Positions 12,040-24,500 of a DNA stretch of 64,000 nucleotides are shown here, piece after piece. The DNA comes from Odiellus spinosus (Eukaryota > Arthropoda > Arachnida > Opiliones > Phalangiidae): assembly GCA_963920705.1 (NCBI GenBank), contig OY987226.1, forward strand, positions 16,308,501 through 16,372,500, written 5' to 3'. Within the stretch, counting starts at the first letter, position 1. Every line of letters begins with the position of its first letter. The notes below the pieces were generated by a model. It ran no database searches. It was not told the DNA's origin and saw only the letters and a program-made list of their open reading frames with translations. The position numbers were made by a program, and so were the translations under genes.

Positions 12040-12190
12040 ACTAACTAAATTAGCTTCAATGAATGTGTGCGAATAAAAAGTTTGCCTTACATTCAGATAC
12101 GTTAGCTCGAATTAGAAATGGATATGTTTTCGCGAACGGAATATCTGATTGACATTCAATTAACAAACGTTATACGAATTCCGAGCTCTA
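12040..12190. mobile_element. hAT-like element end
   Basis: The right boundary is TTCCGAGCTCTA at 12179-12190. The block GCGAATAAAAAGTTTGCCTT near 12069 recurs as ACGAATAAAAAGTTTGCCTT near 63951, inside the element entering the right window edge. The left end was not found, so this is a partial copy. Confidence 0.45.
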
Positions 12191-12885
12191 CCTAAACGTG
12201 ATTTTCGATATATTTCTAGATAAAGTACTTTCCTAATTAGCAACCATTTTAAGATGAATTTAATTTCATTCTGAGTATAGTTTTAGATCCGTGTTAAAAA
12301 AGAAAAAGAAAACAGCGATTTAAAGTAAACATTATAATTATTCGAGATTTCAAAGGAGCCTCTTTGTTCGTTTCATAATTAATGAGCCACCAAAGAGGGA
12401 AAAAAAAAAGATTGGGTGTGTATATATAAATAGTATACAGTTTCGTTCAAGAACGGTTCGCAACATTACTATAGAAGAGGCTGATGAATATACCACGTTA
12501 ATTCTCACAAAGAATGAAAATAATATAGGCTATGAGAGTGGGCGTTAATAGCTCATGGCTATCCAATTTATTTGTAACAAAATTAAGGTAATTGCATACC
12601 GTATAAAAATATCCTAACACGAGTAATATCAGAAGGCTATGAGTTACTAGAAGTAATCCTTTATAAGGCGGACCTCATTGTTTAACCGAATAATCAGAAA
12701 ACGTGAATCGAATAAAGGTTATACTGACCCCAACCAAGAACATCTTCCCTCCAGAAAGAAAATATTTCGAACCCTTTAACCAACGTTTGTGTCCCCAATA
12801 ATTTTGTGGTTATAGAAATCCAGGCGAGCGTCGTCAGCCAATAGTATGGTTTACCACGTGACCATACGTCACTAGTCTTTGTGAC

Positions 12886-13287
12886 TTTTTTAATCGATTC
12901 CTTATCGTTTAAATAGGCCTAATCTAGCAGTAAAAAAATTACAAACAAATATTAAACTAGAAATAAATTTGAATCTTACCCGGAAAATAGGCTTAGTTGG
13001 ATTCACGGAAATCATGAATTTCTTCGCATTGATAGGTCAGCGACCAATGAGAAAGGCCCGTCGTTAAGGCGAGATTTCCACCAGACTCCCAATAGCATTC
13101 GATTGGTTGCTGACCCTTCAATGCGGATAAATTAAGGATCTCCCTGAATCCAGCTAAGCCTATTTTCTGAGTAAGTTTTAAATGTATTTCTAGTTTAGTT
13201 TGTAAATGTTACTTACTGGTGGATTATTCCTATTTAAACGATAAGGAATCGATAAAAAATATTTTGTTAGGTTCCGTTGTCCCTTTT
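12886..13287. mobile_element. TTAA family 1 element, copy B, terminally decayed
   Basis: Inner arms match the family (ATCGATTCCTTATCGTTTAA, TAGGCCTAATC, AAAATAGGCTTAG, and their inverse at the right). The right terminus is diverged, GTTAGGTTCCGTTGTCCCTT, and the left terminal AGGGAGAATGC is missing. The core contains an internal inverted block around ATTGGTTGCTGACC. Confidence 0.7.
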
Positions 13288-13289
13288 AT

Positions 13290-14080
13290 ATGTAGCAAAT
13301 ATATCAATTAATTATATAATTACTCTATTTGTCTTAATTTAGTGAATTTTAACAACTAATATTCTGTAATATATCCAAGGAGTAATTTTGAATTCATTTT
13401 AAGACGGCTAATGGGTTTATTTCTCTAGAAACTAAACCTTTCTGCTCTTCCCCTAACATCACACTATCATTTGTCCACATTTTGTGGATAATTTATCCAA
13501 CGAGTAATACTGAATAGAAAGAATTGAATGCTATATATGGTATTGATTCAACTTCGAACTAAACCTTCCTCTCTTTCTTCGATCGCTTCAATCGACCTAT
13601 TTTAGTGAACGAGTTTTTATTCTTTGTAACATATCTTATGAACAATTAACAAATAGACCAATTGGACTTCTTCATCACAATTCGACGCGTGTACAATCTT
13701 GTAGCTTTGACTGTTCTAAAGGGATTACGTAACTGAGTACGTATTTAGCATTGCGAAAGGCTGTAATCAGTTACGTAATAGCGTAATCAGTGTACAGAAT
13801 TTAGGAAAGTGGTTAACCCACAGTCTCAATCTTTCGAGTGCTTAATCGACCCTTCCTTCGCTACTATCTATTAATTCGCCTTTCTTCTTGGACACAATTC
13901 GGGCGTGGGCACTTAAAAGAGGCAGTTATACCCGAGGGAACTGACAAGAAAAAGAGAAACAAAAGTTGTTTCTACGTGATCTAATATTTATATCCCTGTT
14001 GAGTTCAGTCAGTATGTATAACGGCCACATTCTCAAAATTCAGTAGGTACAAGTCTGGCACTATGTAACCTCTAAAGCTG
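13290..14080. other. AT-rich stretch with one short palindromic repeat
   Basis: Only the stretch at 13721-13815 stands out; it is listed separately. No gene is visible. Confidence 0.4.
13721..13815. repeat. Dispersed TTACGTAA-rich palindromic repeat, copy 1
   Basis: This contains GATTACGTAACTGAGTACGT and, inverted, CTGTAATCAGTTACGTAAT. It matches 28596-28690 in the same order, including TGTACAGA near the end and GAAAGTGGTTAA beyond. Two similar copies imply a dispersed element; neither has a recognised target duplication. Confidence 0.55.
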
Positions 14081-14265
14081 CGTTAACACTATATATTAAC
14101 ACTTTAAAAATACCGTTTTTAAAGTATTTTAAATGTTGAAATCGTTTATTCGAGATAATTAAAGCTATGCCAAAGACATTAAAACCCTTTTGAACCGTTT
14201 TGGAAGGATCAATTGAAAGATTTTTGTTAATAAATCCATCAAAACGTTTCTATAGTGTGATCACA
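14080..14265. mobile_element. Diverged copy of the GCGTTCACACTAG inverted-repeat family
   Basis: The left end GCTGCGTTAACACTATA and the right end CTATAGTGTGATCAC are roughly inverted. The inside keeps GAACCGTTTTGGAAGGATCA, similar to the copy at 29582-29765. Heavily diverged. Confidence 0.35.
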
Positions 14266-14269
14266 TCTT

Positions 14270-15800
14270 TATTGTAAGATAGATCGACTTATGAAAGTTG
14301 ATGGGGCGAACGACGTGGCTTTAGACAACCAAGTTTTAGATTAAGTCTAAATAGGTAAATTTATACACTTTATAATCACACTACAGGGGAAATATGTTAA
14401 CAACCATTCATGAACCCAAACTGAAGTTTTAGAACTAATCCGTTCTGAACTGCTCTTTTAAAGTTACTGGCAATCCCAGGTGCAATTAAGGGAAAGCTTC
14501 TTAATTCATTCTTAATTAAGAGCCCCTTAGGGTGCAATTTTTCTTTGCTCCTTTAAGGAAAACGATATATAGGCTTACTTGTTCCACTGAAAAAAATAGT
14601 TTTTCGTAATTAGAATCGGGATGAAACTTAAGCATGATCAAAGTCACAAAATCCGATATCAATTATATTTTTTCCCAATGAGATTGACGGTAACAAAGGC
14701 TTGTGTTTACTGTAAACCTTTTCTGGTTCCAACTGTATTTGATTTATATTTAGTTTCAATGTCACTTGACACAACAGTTAAAACTTGGCTAGCCTTTAAC
14801 TTCAGTGCCAAGTGACTAAAATCTTTCTGGGTAGAATTGTATTTGGTTTTTATTGAGTTGACACTACGTAATAACAACTGTTGTACCTCGTGGAACCTTT
14901 GTCTCCAATGCCAAGTGATAATAGAATTAAGTTTTATTTCTAACGGTATACGAAGAACGGCTCCTTTTATGTGTGATCATTCGAGGTAACGTTTGGGCGT
15001 TTACGGGGTTAACACTTAAATCAGGCGGTCCTTTTTACTTTGTATTTGACCCTCTTTATCCATTTCTCTTTTTATTTCGGGAACAATACATTGTAAAGAA
15101 AATTTGTTACGGTCATTTCTAGCCTTATACTTTTTTTATTTTGGTTCTCCTCCTAAAATAGAATCTATTTCATGGTAGAGAAAACTGAACTTCTAAACTT
15201 CATCTTATTCTCTGTTAGTTGACATGAACTATTTTCAAGTATATTATATATTCTTACGCCATAATTTTCCACTTTATTTTATGACAATATCTGATTAAAA
15301 TATACCTGGTTGTACCCTTATAATAAGATCATATTTTAAGATATAGGGAGACAAGTTTTACATGCAATTTTGTTGTTACTTTATATATTGCAATTGATTT
15401 ATAAATTTGAAATTTTCGAAAGTAATAAAAAGATTGCCTGCCAGCCAATAAGAAGGTAGTGTCCTATGACGTATTAAGGGTGTCAATGACGTATATTCCG
15501 ACATCCAAGTTCATGTTTTTAACACGCGAAGATGCTAAACACTTTTTAATATAATAACAATTGGAACGTGGCCTTTCTTTTACGGTTAAATATTTTTTAT
15601 GAGGTTATTTTTCTTCAGTTGATAAGGTCGACGAAAGGTCGAAATAGTTGGCGCCCCATTGGCCTGGGAAAACTAGTAGTAACAAGCAACCTGACAGGCT
15701 GTCGGCCGCTTAAAACTCGCGGGAGGAACCACATCACTGCACCTGAAGGCTATACCTAATGTGTTCCGTATAATTCAAAGGGGGCGATATGACGCGCAGA
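14270..15800. other. AT-rich stretch without a supportable gene
   Basis: Two ORFs of about 63 codons (14621-14815 and 15568-15759) have no recognisable domain or splice context. Confidence 0.4.
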
Positions 15801-15807
15801 CTGTTAA

Positions 15808-16242
15808 AAGGAGGGTGAAGAGGAAAATAAACCAACTTTTTTTTTATATATTCAAGTCTTGCATAAGACTTGTTTCCCTAGTAAAAAATTATGGAAGTGT
15901 CTCTGAATTGTACGAAAAATCGGAAACCTTCTGATTTTGGTATTCAATTAAAGGAGACCCTCCGACGCCTCACCTTTGGCTTAATAAAATCCCCGCGACA
16001 CGTGCTGAGGCACACTCTTTTAATCGCGATAAATCTCCTTCTTGATTATTCTCATTCGCATATTTTAGGACACTAAAGGAGAGACTTTTGATTAGTCGGA
16101 TGTTCTCATTTTAAAATCCAAATCTTTCCGATTTTCACCCAATTCAGAGAGAGACATTTGCCGAATGGTGTACGCGAACTAATCTTGTTTTTGATAGTAA
16201 AATTGATAAAAAAAACATTTCATTTCCCTTTTCACCCTCCCT
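15808..16242. mobile_element. TTAA family 3 element, complete copy
   Basis: TTAA flanks it at 15804-15807 and 16243-16246. The left end is AAGGAGGGTGAAGAGGAAA; the right end, read inversely, is AGGGAGGGTGAAAAGGGAAA. Inner arms are inverted (TCTGAATTGTAC ... AATTCAGAGA; CCTTCTGATTTT; GACTTTTGATTAGTC). The centre carries TTTGGCTTAATAAAATCCCC and CGACACGTGCTG, shared with the copies at 37697-37950 and 57962-58439. No coding capacity. Confidence 0.7.
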
Positions 16243-16246
16243 TTAA

Positions 16247-18040
16247 ACGGTTTTATATATCCCCACCCCTTAGTGACCCCTAGCTCCCTCATATTTAACC
16301 CCTAATGTTAAAAACACTACTTTTATTCTTTATGGTAATTAACATTTTATAATATTCCGCCATAGCTTTATCTGACAGTCTGTAAAATTCAAGAAAAAAA
16401 TCAAATAATGAAAATCAGAGTGTGGTCCTGTTAGACTTCTGTTAAGATAAGTTTGCGTAATGAAAAAAGATAAGTCGCACTGATACACAATGTTAAACTT
16501 GATATAAAATACAGTAGTCTCTGACAACTTACGTTCTTTCTAAGATTATCAATCCCTATATGAATATAACCATGGGTGCCAGCTATAGAGGTGATCTTTT
16601 TGGAAGAGTAACTCCATATCCGAAGTATATTAAAGTGATGTTGTCACAGTTTTTTGGTGACTTCGGATCGGCCATTTCAAATCGATCAAAACGTAATATT
16701 ATTAGTAAATATTCGTATCCTACTCTATCACAACGCGGTATTAGGATTAACGTTGGCCGTTGTAATTCTATAAATAGTTAAGTAGATCTACAGACCAGGA
16801 AACTTGTGTTTCATGGTCTGTTGTAGATTGTATACACGAATTTTCAAATATACCTGTGTTGATATAACTTGTCTCCATAGATAGATCCTTTTATGAAATA
16901 GAAAAACAACCTTTTACAGGGACGCACCCATTGTAGGTTGAATTTTAGTCGAAACTGGTAATCTAAGAGGGATGCAGAGGTTGACGGAGGGGTGGAAGAG
17001 TACTTAAGGAAGAGAGATACGTGGAGAAGCACCATCTTCAGTTATTTCCTCTCGGCTATTACCTAGTATGGCCGCGGAGTGGGGACTCCTTGGAGATATT
17101 TTCGCTTTATGGAATTTTCTAATCCGACTATAAAATTCCCAAAGATGTTTTATAGTCAGAGTTTCCATTCTTTAAGTGTAATTTCTTTCGTGGCAGGATA
17201 GGCGAAAATTAACTGTCGGCTCTATAATAGCCACGCGACCTTGGTGATGACGTAGTAATTCAGATTTTGTTTTTCCAAAAATTACGAAGATTCCGATTGT
17301 ATTATTTTTAATGGTGTGGGTATTATTTCTATGGCATAATCATTTTTTGATGATCTCTCCGAAAAAGTCATTAAATTCCATTTTGTTTTCACGAGAAATA
17401 TGTGGTAGAATCACTTTAAAAAAACTAGCCCAATTGCTAGCGGCGTTGTTAACAAAATATAGCGCGGTATTATCGTATAGTCATTTTGGTCGCCAGTCGG
17501 GCGGCCAGTTTGGCGGGAATAATAACACGTGTTCACGCGTTATCCCGACCGTTTCGACGCGGGCTTATATAATTTGGGTTATATTTTGACCATGCAGCAA
17601 ACTGTACTTAAAATTTGTAGGATCGCTGGCTAGACGCTACGGGTATTAGCCACGCGAGTCTCCCTGTAATTGTTTCCATAACGGCACGGGTCAAAGTTCA
17701 TATGTATTTAAATTTAAATATTTTGTTTAATATTTACTCCGTTCGTGTGTAGAGATTTTTACGAGTTTGGAAAGTTATGAATTCTATATTTTAAAAACCA
17801 TTTTATCTATTTTACATAAATCGTAAGATTTCTGTTCCCCCCCCCCCCTTTTTTTTTTTTATTCATTTTCGCACTCAAGGCTAACGTTGTTATGGAAACT
17901 GGTATCTTCTTTAAAAGGATAGTAAAACAAAATTATTTGGATTATGGTTTTTGCCTTTTTCATACAACTTATCTCGCTTGTTGGGTTGACGTATTTTTAA
18001 GAAACTTCAAAAGTAAATTGGCAAATGTACTTTGATTTTG
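16247..18040. other. AT-rich stretch without a supportable gene
   Basis: Short ORFs at 16560-16781 and 17311-17589 show no known domain. The stretch holds one dispersed repeat (17217-17285) and a C-tract followed by a T-tract near 17836-17860. Confidence 0.4.
17217..17285. repeat. Dispersed repeat with ATAGCCACGCGA and GATGACGTAGTA, copy 2
   Basis: This matches 11079-11150 closely in its first 40 bp and more loosely after that. A further ATTAGCCACGCGAGTC lies at about 17645. Confidence 0.5.
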
Positions 18041-18424
18041 ATGACTTAAGGGCCTTTCACACCAGCCAATTTTTAGCTCCAACTAGTTGTGGCAACTCAA
18101 ATTGCCCCAACTAGTTGCTCCGTGTGAATAAAAATTGGTGGAGTTGGCAAAATTAAAATTGTCCTGAAAAAATTGGGTTGCTGACCCAATTTCATGGCAA
18201 CTTGTCGCGCCAACTTAGAGTTTGACTAATCAGAGGCCTCTCCGTCACGTGATAGGAATTAGTTTACGGTCATAAAAATAATCCCGGTCTTCTGGCATAG
18301 ATTGGTAGCCATTTTCATTTTGATTGGGCTGGTTGGTGGACATATCGTTTGACTTTTTCTCTATTCTGGAACTGATTGGCAATGAATTCAAAAACTAATT
18401 ATAAATTGAAGGTACGTTAACACA

Positions 18425-18612
18425 TAAAGCCCCGTTTTCATGGTCGCGTGTATGCTAAAACTAGCGTGGAGAAAATGCTAGCGTATTTTTTTCGCTCGTA
18501 ATTTAGCAGAGCTTGAAGCTATGGCGTCCGCGTGAAATATCTGTTTCGTTTAGATTTTCGCGTGTTGCGTGTAAAAATTTAGCTTACAAGCGACCATGAA
18601 AATGAGGCTTTA
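18425..18612. mobile_element. Inverted-repeat MITE nested in the Harbinger-type element
   Basis: The ends AAAGCCCCGTTTTCATGGTC and GACCATGAAAATGAGGCTTT are inverted with about two mismatches over 23 bp. The interior holds GCTAAAACTAGCG and GCTAGCGTATTTTT blocks. The target duplication is unclear, so the superfamily is unassigned. Confidence 0.6.
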
Positions 18613-18726
18613 AAGTGTGAAATTAAACTCCTATTTATCCTCAAGTGCTATTAAATAAACGATAACAGTGTAGCGAAACCCAGGAGTCTGACCTCTCTTG
18701 AGTCTCTCTAGTTCTTCACTCGATCT

Positions 18727-18741
18727 CTGCTAGGTGGCGCC
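18727..18741 (+). promoter_or_regulatory. CTCF-like motif
   Basis: CTGCTAGGTGGCGCC fits the conserved bilaterian CTCF core (AGGTGGCGC). It lies inside the Harbinger-type element. A motif match alone does not show binding. Confidence 0.3.
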
Positions 18742-18984
18742 CGCGCATAGTTTTAAAAATAAGCCGCAAAAATTCGGACGCGATTATTTAAAAAGTACCA
18801 AAAAAAAAAAAAAAAAATATGACATCAGATTAACCCTTAATGATTGGATGTTCATAAAAATTGAAGGAAAATGTTTATAAATTTTTTTAAGTGTGTGAAC
18901 GGTGGAGTTGGACCAACTAATTGCTCCAATTATTTGTACCAACTAGTTGGAGATAAAGATTGGCTGGTGTGAAAGGCCCTTTAG

Positions 18985-20674
18985 ACTGTGGGAAAACGTC
19001 ATTTACGATAAGTTTAAAATTAAGAGTTACTTTCTGGATTAAATAATTTGCCGAAATTCAAATAAAAGCTTGATTAGTTTAAAATATTAAGTTATTTAAG
19101 GCCATACGGAATTTTAGCAAAAACTGTAAATTACCCGAAATTATCTAGTGGCGCGTGTGTCATCTTCCCTTTAAAAGACCTACTTAACGCGCGCGTCTTT
19201 TGAATTTATAATGAGAATATTAGAAGATTATTCTGGGCTGTACTTGTACCCCGCTACAAGTACTTTGAATTAAGGGCTAACATGTTAATGTCCGTTTGGC
19301 ATAGCAGCAGGGCGGAGTTACTTTTAGCTAGTTTCAAGTTCTAAGCATCTACCGGTAGAGTCTTCCTAGCAATTAAAAACGCTCTTTTAACGCGAAAGTG
19401 TGTCATCTCTTCTTTCTTTGGAGGATTCTCAATCCATTAACATAAGCCGCGTTTAATTTTAGTTTTAATTAATAGTTGGACTAGATAAAACTCTCGTTTT
19501 TTATTTTATTTTATTTTTTTTAATTTTAGCTGTATAGATTACAAAACCGGATTATATTATAAATCACTAAACAGAGACTTAAGCCCTACTAATTAAGGGT
19601 AGATGATTGCTCTTAAAGAAAGATTGGATGCATTTTATATTGCCTAGAATTATTAATCAGGAATTCATTAATATAGAAGGAATATTGGACTTGATCCCAA
19701 GGAAAAGCTCCGCCCCTCAAGGCTGTCAGCTTTTTTTTAGATTTGGCCCTCAATGTCTTCTTGTAACAAGAATGAAATTAACATCAATAAATAAAAATTT
19801 AAATCGAATTGAAATTTTTTTAAATATGCCTCTTTTAAACTGAAGTAGCTGATGTGAGTGGTAAAAAGATGTATTTGGTTGCCTGGTTATGACCCGGATT
19901 TTGACTAAGGAAAATATTTCCCAACCCCTGTCCCATAGAAGGGAGTCGTGGGCTATGACCCCCACTCATTGAAGCCAGACAAATATTTCTTCTTTATTTA
20001 TTAATTTATGAGTTCCTGATAATATATTCTTCGCTGTTGTAATAACAATATTTTACATAACGAGAAGAATCACTTGAAATTTCGTTATTTTTGGTTTAAA
20101 AATAGAATTTTCAAGAGCTTAGAAAATACGTTACGTGTCCTGTTATTACGTAAAATAATTAAATCAATTAGTCTACAAAGTTCCCTGGGCCCCAGGGGCC
20201 TGATGAACCCCAATTTCTGTTATTCCTCTTTATCAATTGAGATAGCTGTCCATTCTTAATGAGATCCTAGTGAAGTCGCGGCTTTGATTATGATTTTAAT
20301 ATGAGTATACTCCAATTTAGTTATTTCCAAGATACAGAGTATTCGTTAATTATTTTCCAAATAAAGTTTTGAGTGTGTTAAGCCTAATTTAAAGCTTAAA
20401 TTTTATTATTAATCTTACCTATACATAATTGGACTATCCCAAATAATTCATTTCACAGTCCCTTTAAGAGGTATATGAGCCAGCCAAGGTTAGTTAATTC
20501 TACTAATTGTCTTGATATAAACTTACAGTATAATGACTTTGTGGAATTTAATAATGCTTTTTTTTTTTATTACGATATAATTCGATTTTATCCGGCGAGC
20601 CCTTTCATGGTTGCATTAATATTTTTCGATTTTACATATACCTGAAATTTTACGCATTGTTAGGGCGTTGCTAA
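18985..20674. other. AT-rich stretch up to the retrotransposon
   Basis: No gene or named repeat was recognised. Small overlapping ORFs around 19607-19965 lie on opposite strands and lack domains. Confidence 0.4.
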
Positions 20675-20679
20675 GGTTA
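20675..20679. repeat. Target-site duplication GGTTA, left
   Basis: The 5-bp direct repeat matches 27758-27762 exactly and marks the insertion site of the BEL/Pao element. Confidence 0.9.
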
Positions 20680-21448
20680 TGTTGAATCTCCATAATGAAC
20701 TTTAACTTTGTAAAATTAGTGTTTGATTTTTGTAAAATAAGTGTTTAATCTTGTATGTATATATAATAATTTTATTGTCGCGTTTCAGTTTCACTTTAAA
20801 ACATATTGAAACTTTTTCCATTTTTGTTGTAGGAATTTTTCTTTCTTTCTTTTTCTTTTTGGGAAGAATTTATTTTTCCAAGTTCAACCCTTTTGTGTGA
20901 AATATCAGAGCAGTGAAAACGAGCTAAGCCCCTCTGCAGGAGGGAAAACCCCCTAATTTCCTGGAAACGAGCGCTTCGTTCCCCCTTTTTAAAAGAAATT
21001 GAAGTGGTCAAATAGATCACATGTGCAAAAAGGGCCAATGGTAATAATAATAGCGATGCTATAGAGCAAAGGAATTTGGTAGAAAATAAAATAAGAGCAT
21101 TTAGTAAAATATACCAACAAATAGATATTTTTCAAGCGCTGCGCGAATAACAAGTAAAATAAAACCAGAGCGTGCAAGGTTGGACCGAGGTCCTTCCCTT
21201 TTAATAATTTGAAAACCCCTTTGTGCTAGGGACATTAATCTTTATTCATCTGTGCGAATAACCTTTCATTAATAAAACAGTTGTCTTTTTGTTTAAGTTT
21301 AAACCGTGTTTTAACTCATTTAACTATTATTTTAATTATCACGTAACCCCACGTGTCAGGGCATCTGAGCGCGAGTAAGGTGTTTCAGTCCGCCGTACCC
21401 GCTACAAATATAAAAGCTCTCCCAAGCTATTTCGAACGCGCGTCTACA
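20680..21448 (+). repeat. 5' LTR of the BEL/Pao element
   Basis: It starts TGTTGAATCTCC and ends GCGTCTACA. Near the start is a short tandem duplication of TTGTAAAATnAGTGTTT. AATAAA at 21271-21276 followed by a T/GT-rich stretch is the likely polyadenylation signal. TATAAAAG occurs at 21409-21416, but this is only about 32 bp from the LTR end. By eye no difference from the 3' LTR was seen, and the offset is a constant 6309 bp. Confidence 0.92.
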
Positions 21449-21455
21449 ATAATTT

Positions 21456-21473
21456 TGGTACCAGTAAACCCGG
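21456..21473 (+). other. Primer-binding site (minus-strand priming)
   Basis: TGGTACCAGTAAACCCGG starts 7 nt after the 5' LTR. TGG pairs with the CCA end of a tRNA. The first nine bases would match a tRNA ending CTGGTACCA, as some leucine tRNAs do, but the identity cannot be fixed without the host tRNA set. Confidence 0.6.
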
Positions 21474-21542
21474 GACGTGATTAATTAATAGGTAATTAAA
21501 AAACTTTCGCGCGTGCAGTCGCGGTAAATTTAACTAAAGACA

Positions 21543-24500
21543 ATGGCGGAAGATCCAAGGATGATCAAAAAACAACAAACCTCAACGCGAGGGATCGTAA
21601 CGCGAACGTGCAATAATATTAAAGCGGAATTAGAAAAAGCCACGGTTATAAACGCAGATAGCCTCGAAGACTACATCGCGCAATTAAACTCAAAAGAACA
21701 AAAATTAACGGAGCTGGACAATAAGGTATTAAAACTCCTAACAACGGACGCAGAGCTGGACGACGAATTGGAACAAATAGAGGAGTACAGCGAAAAACTG
21801 GTTTTGTGGAGATCGAGAGCCACCCGATGGATTCAACGAAACCGGACCGCGACGGAGAAGCAAGCCGCCAAAGCCGGGAGCTCCACCAGCATCGACTCGG
21901 ACGAAACTCAACTAGAGACCGGCAGCAGGACGGGCAACAACAACGCTAATAGAACTATTCGACTCCCAAAACTGGAAATCAAGAAATTCGACGGGACCAT
22001 CTCGCAATGGTTAACCTTTTGGGGACAATACGAAGGAGCGATTCATTTGCAGAGCAGCATGGAAGACACAGATAAGTTTCAGTATCTAAAATCATATTTG
22101 ACCGGCGCGGCCGCAAAGGCAATCGAAAATTTAGCTATTACCGAAAGCAATTACACCACGGCGATAGATATTTTAAAATCACGTTTTGGTCGAAAGGACA
22201 TATTGGTCAGCGCTCATTTAAATAATTTTCTAAAAATGACCCCAGTTTTAAAATCCAGTGACGTAGTAGGTCTTAGGCATTTACACGATAGTTGTAGAAT
22301 GGAAATTCGTAGTTTAGATTCGTTGGGGCATTTAAATACAAATTATGGACAGTTGTTAGCGCATATAGTGGGAGGTCTCTTGCCTATTGATTTATTAGAA
22401 CAATATACGAGGGATAAATCAGAAGATGAGCTATGGAAGATAGATGAACTTATGAAGTTCTTAAACAATGAAATTCAGTGCAGAGAAAGAGCTTTAGCCG
22501 TTCACCGATCTTCCAGTCAGCAATTAAAATCGGTTAGTAGCAATAATAGTCAAGATAAATCGATAGGGCAAACTAGAAGCCATTACCAAAGCCAAGGGCA
22601 TAGGACCAGTTTTAATAAACCCAGTTATCCGTCAGCCGTAAGCTTAAATACGGCGGTAAATAATTATTCAAGCGCGTGCGTATTTTGTGAAAGCCAAAAC
22701 CACCCCTTTTATCAGTGTAACGATGTTTCCATTAGCGATAAGAGGGGAATCGTCATTCAGAAAAGGTTATGTTTTCTATGCATGAAACCCGGCCATCAAG
22801 CCGGGCAATGTAGAGGTATAATTCAAAGTTGTAGACATTGCAACAGAAAACATCACCAATCTGTCTGCGAAGCCAATTCTCATCAAAACAAAACCAACCC
22901 TAAGACTGTACCGGGAAATACGAATAACGTACAAAACCCATCCTCAGCTACTTTAGCTACAATCGCGCAAGAATCTGATTCGGGGGAAGTTTTATTGCAA
23001 ACTGTTCCCGCTAATTTAGAAAATGGGTTGGGAAAAAACACGAGGGTTAGATGCGTTCTAGATGGTGCTAGTCATAGGTCTTTCATTAAAGAAAAATTAT
23101 CGCGCGAACTAAATTTGGAGGTCTTAGGTACCGAAGGAATTGACATTTACCCCTTTAGTCACGCGCAGCCAATCCACGTAGAAAGAAAAAAGGTTAAACT
23201 TGTTTTGAGTAATGTAAACACAGGCCAGCGAGTGGAAATAATAGCATTAGAAACCCCTGAGATTTGTGGCGCGAAGTTTAAAATACCAGGCGAAGAAGTT
23301 AGGGCGGAAATGGAAAATAGAAAATTGGATCTAGCAGATAGTTTAAAAAATCAAGGAGGAGCGAGCGCGACGAAACTAGACATTTTAATTGGCGCAAACT
23401 ATTTTTGGAAAGTAGCTACTACGGAGTTAGAGAGATTAGGGGATAGGTTAATGGCGCTAAACACGGTTTTGGGATGGACAGTCATGGGAGCGAGCGAGGC
23501 GTCAGAGCAAGGAAGCCAAGTAGTAGTGAATTCAGTTTCGGTAATGCATATAGCGGTAGGATCGGAAGATGATTTATTGTCTTCCCAAGTGCAAACCTTT
23601 TGGAATTTAGAGTCCATAGGTATAAATGACAGCGAACAGACAAAAACCCTACAGCGAGAAAATAGTTTAAAAACATTCGAAAGAGAAGTAAGATTTCAGG
23701 AAGGGCGTTACGAAGTGGCCCTACCGTGGAAGGAAAACAAGGAATTGTTAGGGAACAATTTTTATCAAGCGAAAAGGCGTACCCTAAATCTAGTGCAAAA
23801 ATTGAAGACAAATCCTCCTAGTTTCAAGGCCTACGATGACGTCATTCACGAGCAGTTACAAACCGGAATAATTGAGCGAGTAGATAGCAATAGTAACAAA
23901 GCGCAAGGTACTCTATATTATATTCCGCACCATGGAGTAATAAAAGAGGATAGGCTTACTACCAAGTTAAGGATAGTGAATGACGCGTCATCTCACGAAG
24001 CCAACACGCCGTCACTGAATGACTGTCTAGAGCCAGGTTTTAATTTAATGCCAGAATTGTTTAAAATTTTAGTACGTTTCCGACAACACAGAGTAGCATT
24101 CACTGGCGACGTGGAAAAGGCATTTCATCAAATTGGCATTAGGGAAGAAGATAGGGATGCTTTAAGATTTTTGTGGATTGAAGGTTTATCGGGCCCTCAG
24201 AGTGAAAATTTAGTGACTTATAGATTTAAAAGGGTACCGTTTGGGTGCACATGTAGTCCCTTTTTACTCGCGGCTACCATTAAGCACCATGTTAAGAAAT
24301 TTGAGCAGAAATTTCCAAACGCAGCCAGAGTTTTAAGTGAGGACTTATATGTAGATGATTTGTTAGGAGGAGAAGCCAGCGCGAATGAAGCCAATAAATT
24401 AATAGGTGAAACAACAGAAATTTTGGAAAAGGCCAACATGAAGTTGCGAAAATGGCGCAGTAATTCTATGGAAGTTAGAAAAATTTGGAGCGAAGTTAGT

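Larger units (their letters stand above)
18049..18980. mobile_element. PIF/Harbinger-type non-autonomous element
   Basis: The inverted ends AGGGCCTTTCACACCAGCCA are perfect over about 20 bp and continue with mismatches (AGCTCCAACTAGTTG ... CAACTAGTTGGAG). TTA lies just outside both ends (18046-18048, 18981-18983). A 3-bp TTA/TAA duplication with GGGCC-type termini is characteristic of PIF/Harbinger. The arms repeat CCAACTAGTTG several times. There is no transposase ORF. A second inverted-repeat element is inserted at about 18425-18612, and an A17 tract lies near 18800. Confidence 0.75.

Noticed and set aside
20796-21177. Two minus-strand ORFs in each LTR with identical translations
   Set aside because: They are identical only because the LTRs are duplicates; no domain or start context supports a gene.
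21409-21416. TATAAAAG as the LTR promoter
   Set aside because: It lies 32 bp from the LTR end and downstream of the poly(A) signal, which is incompatible with forming an R repeat.
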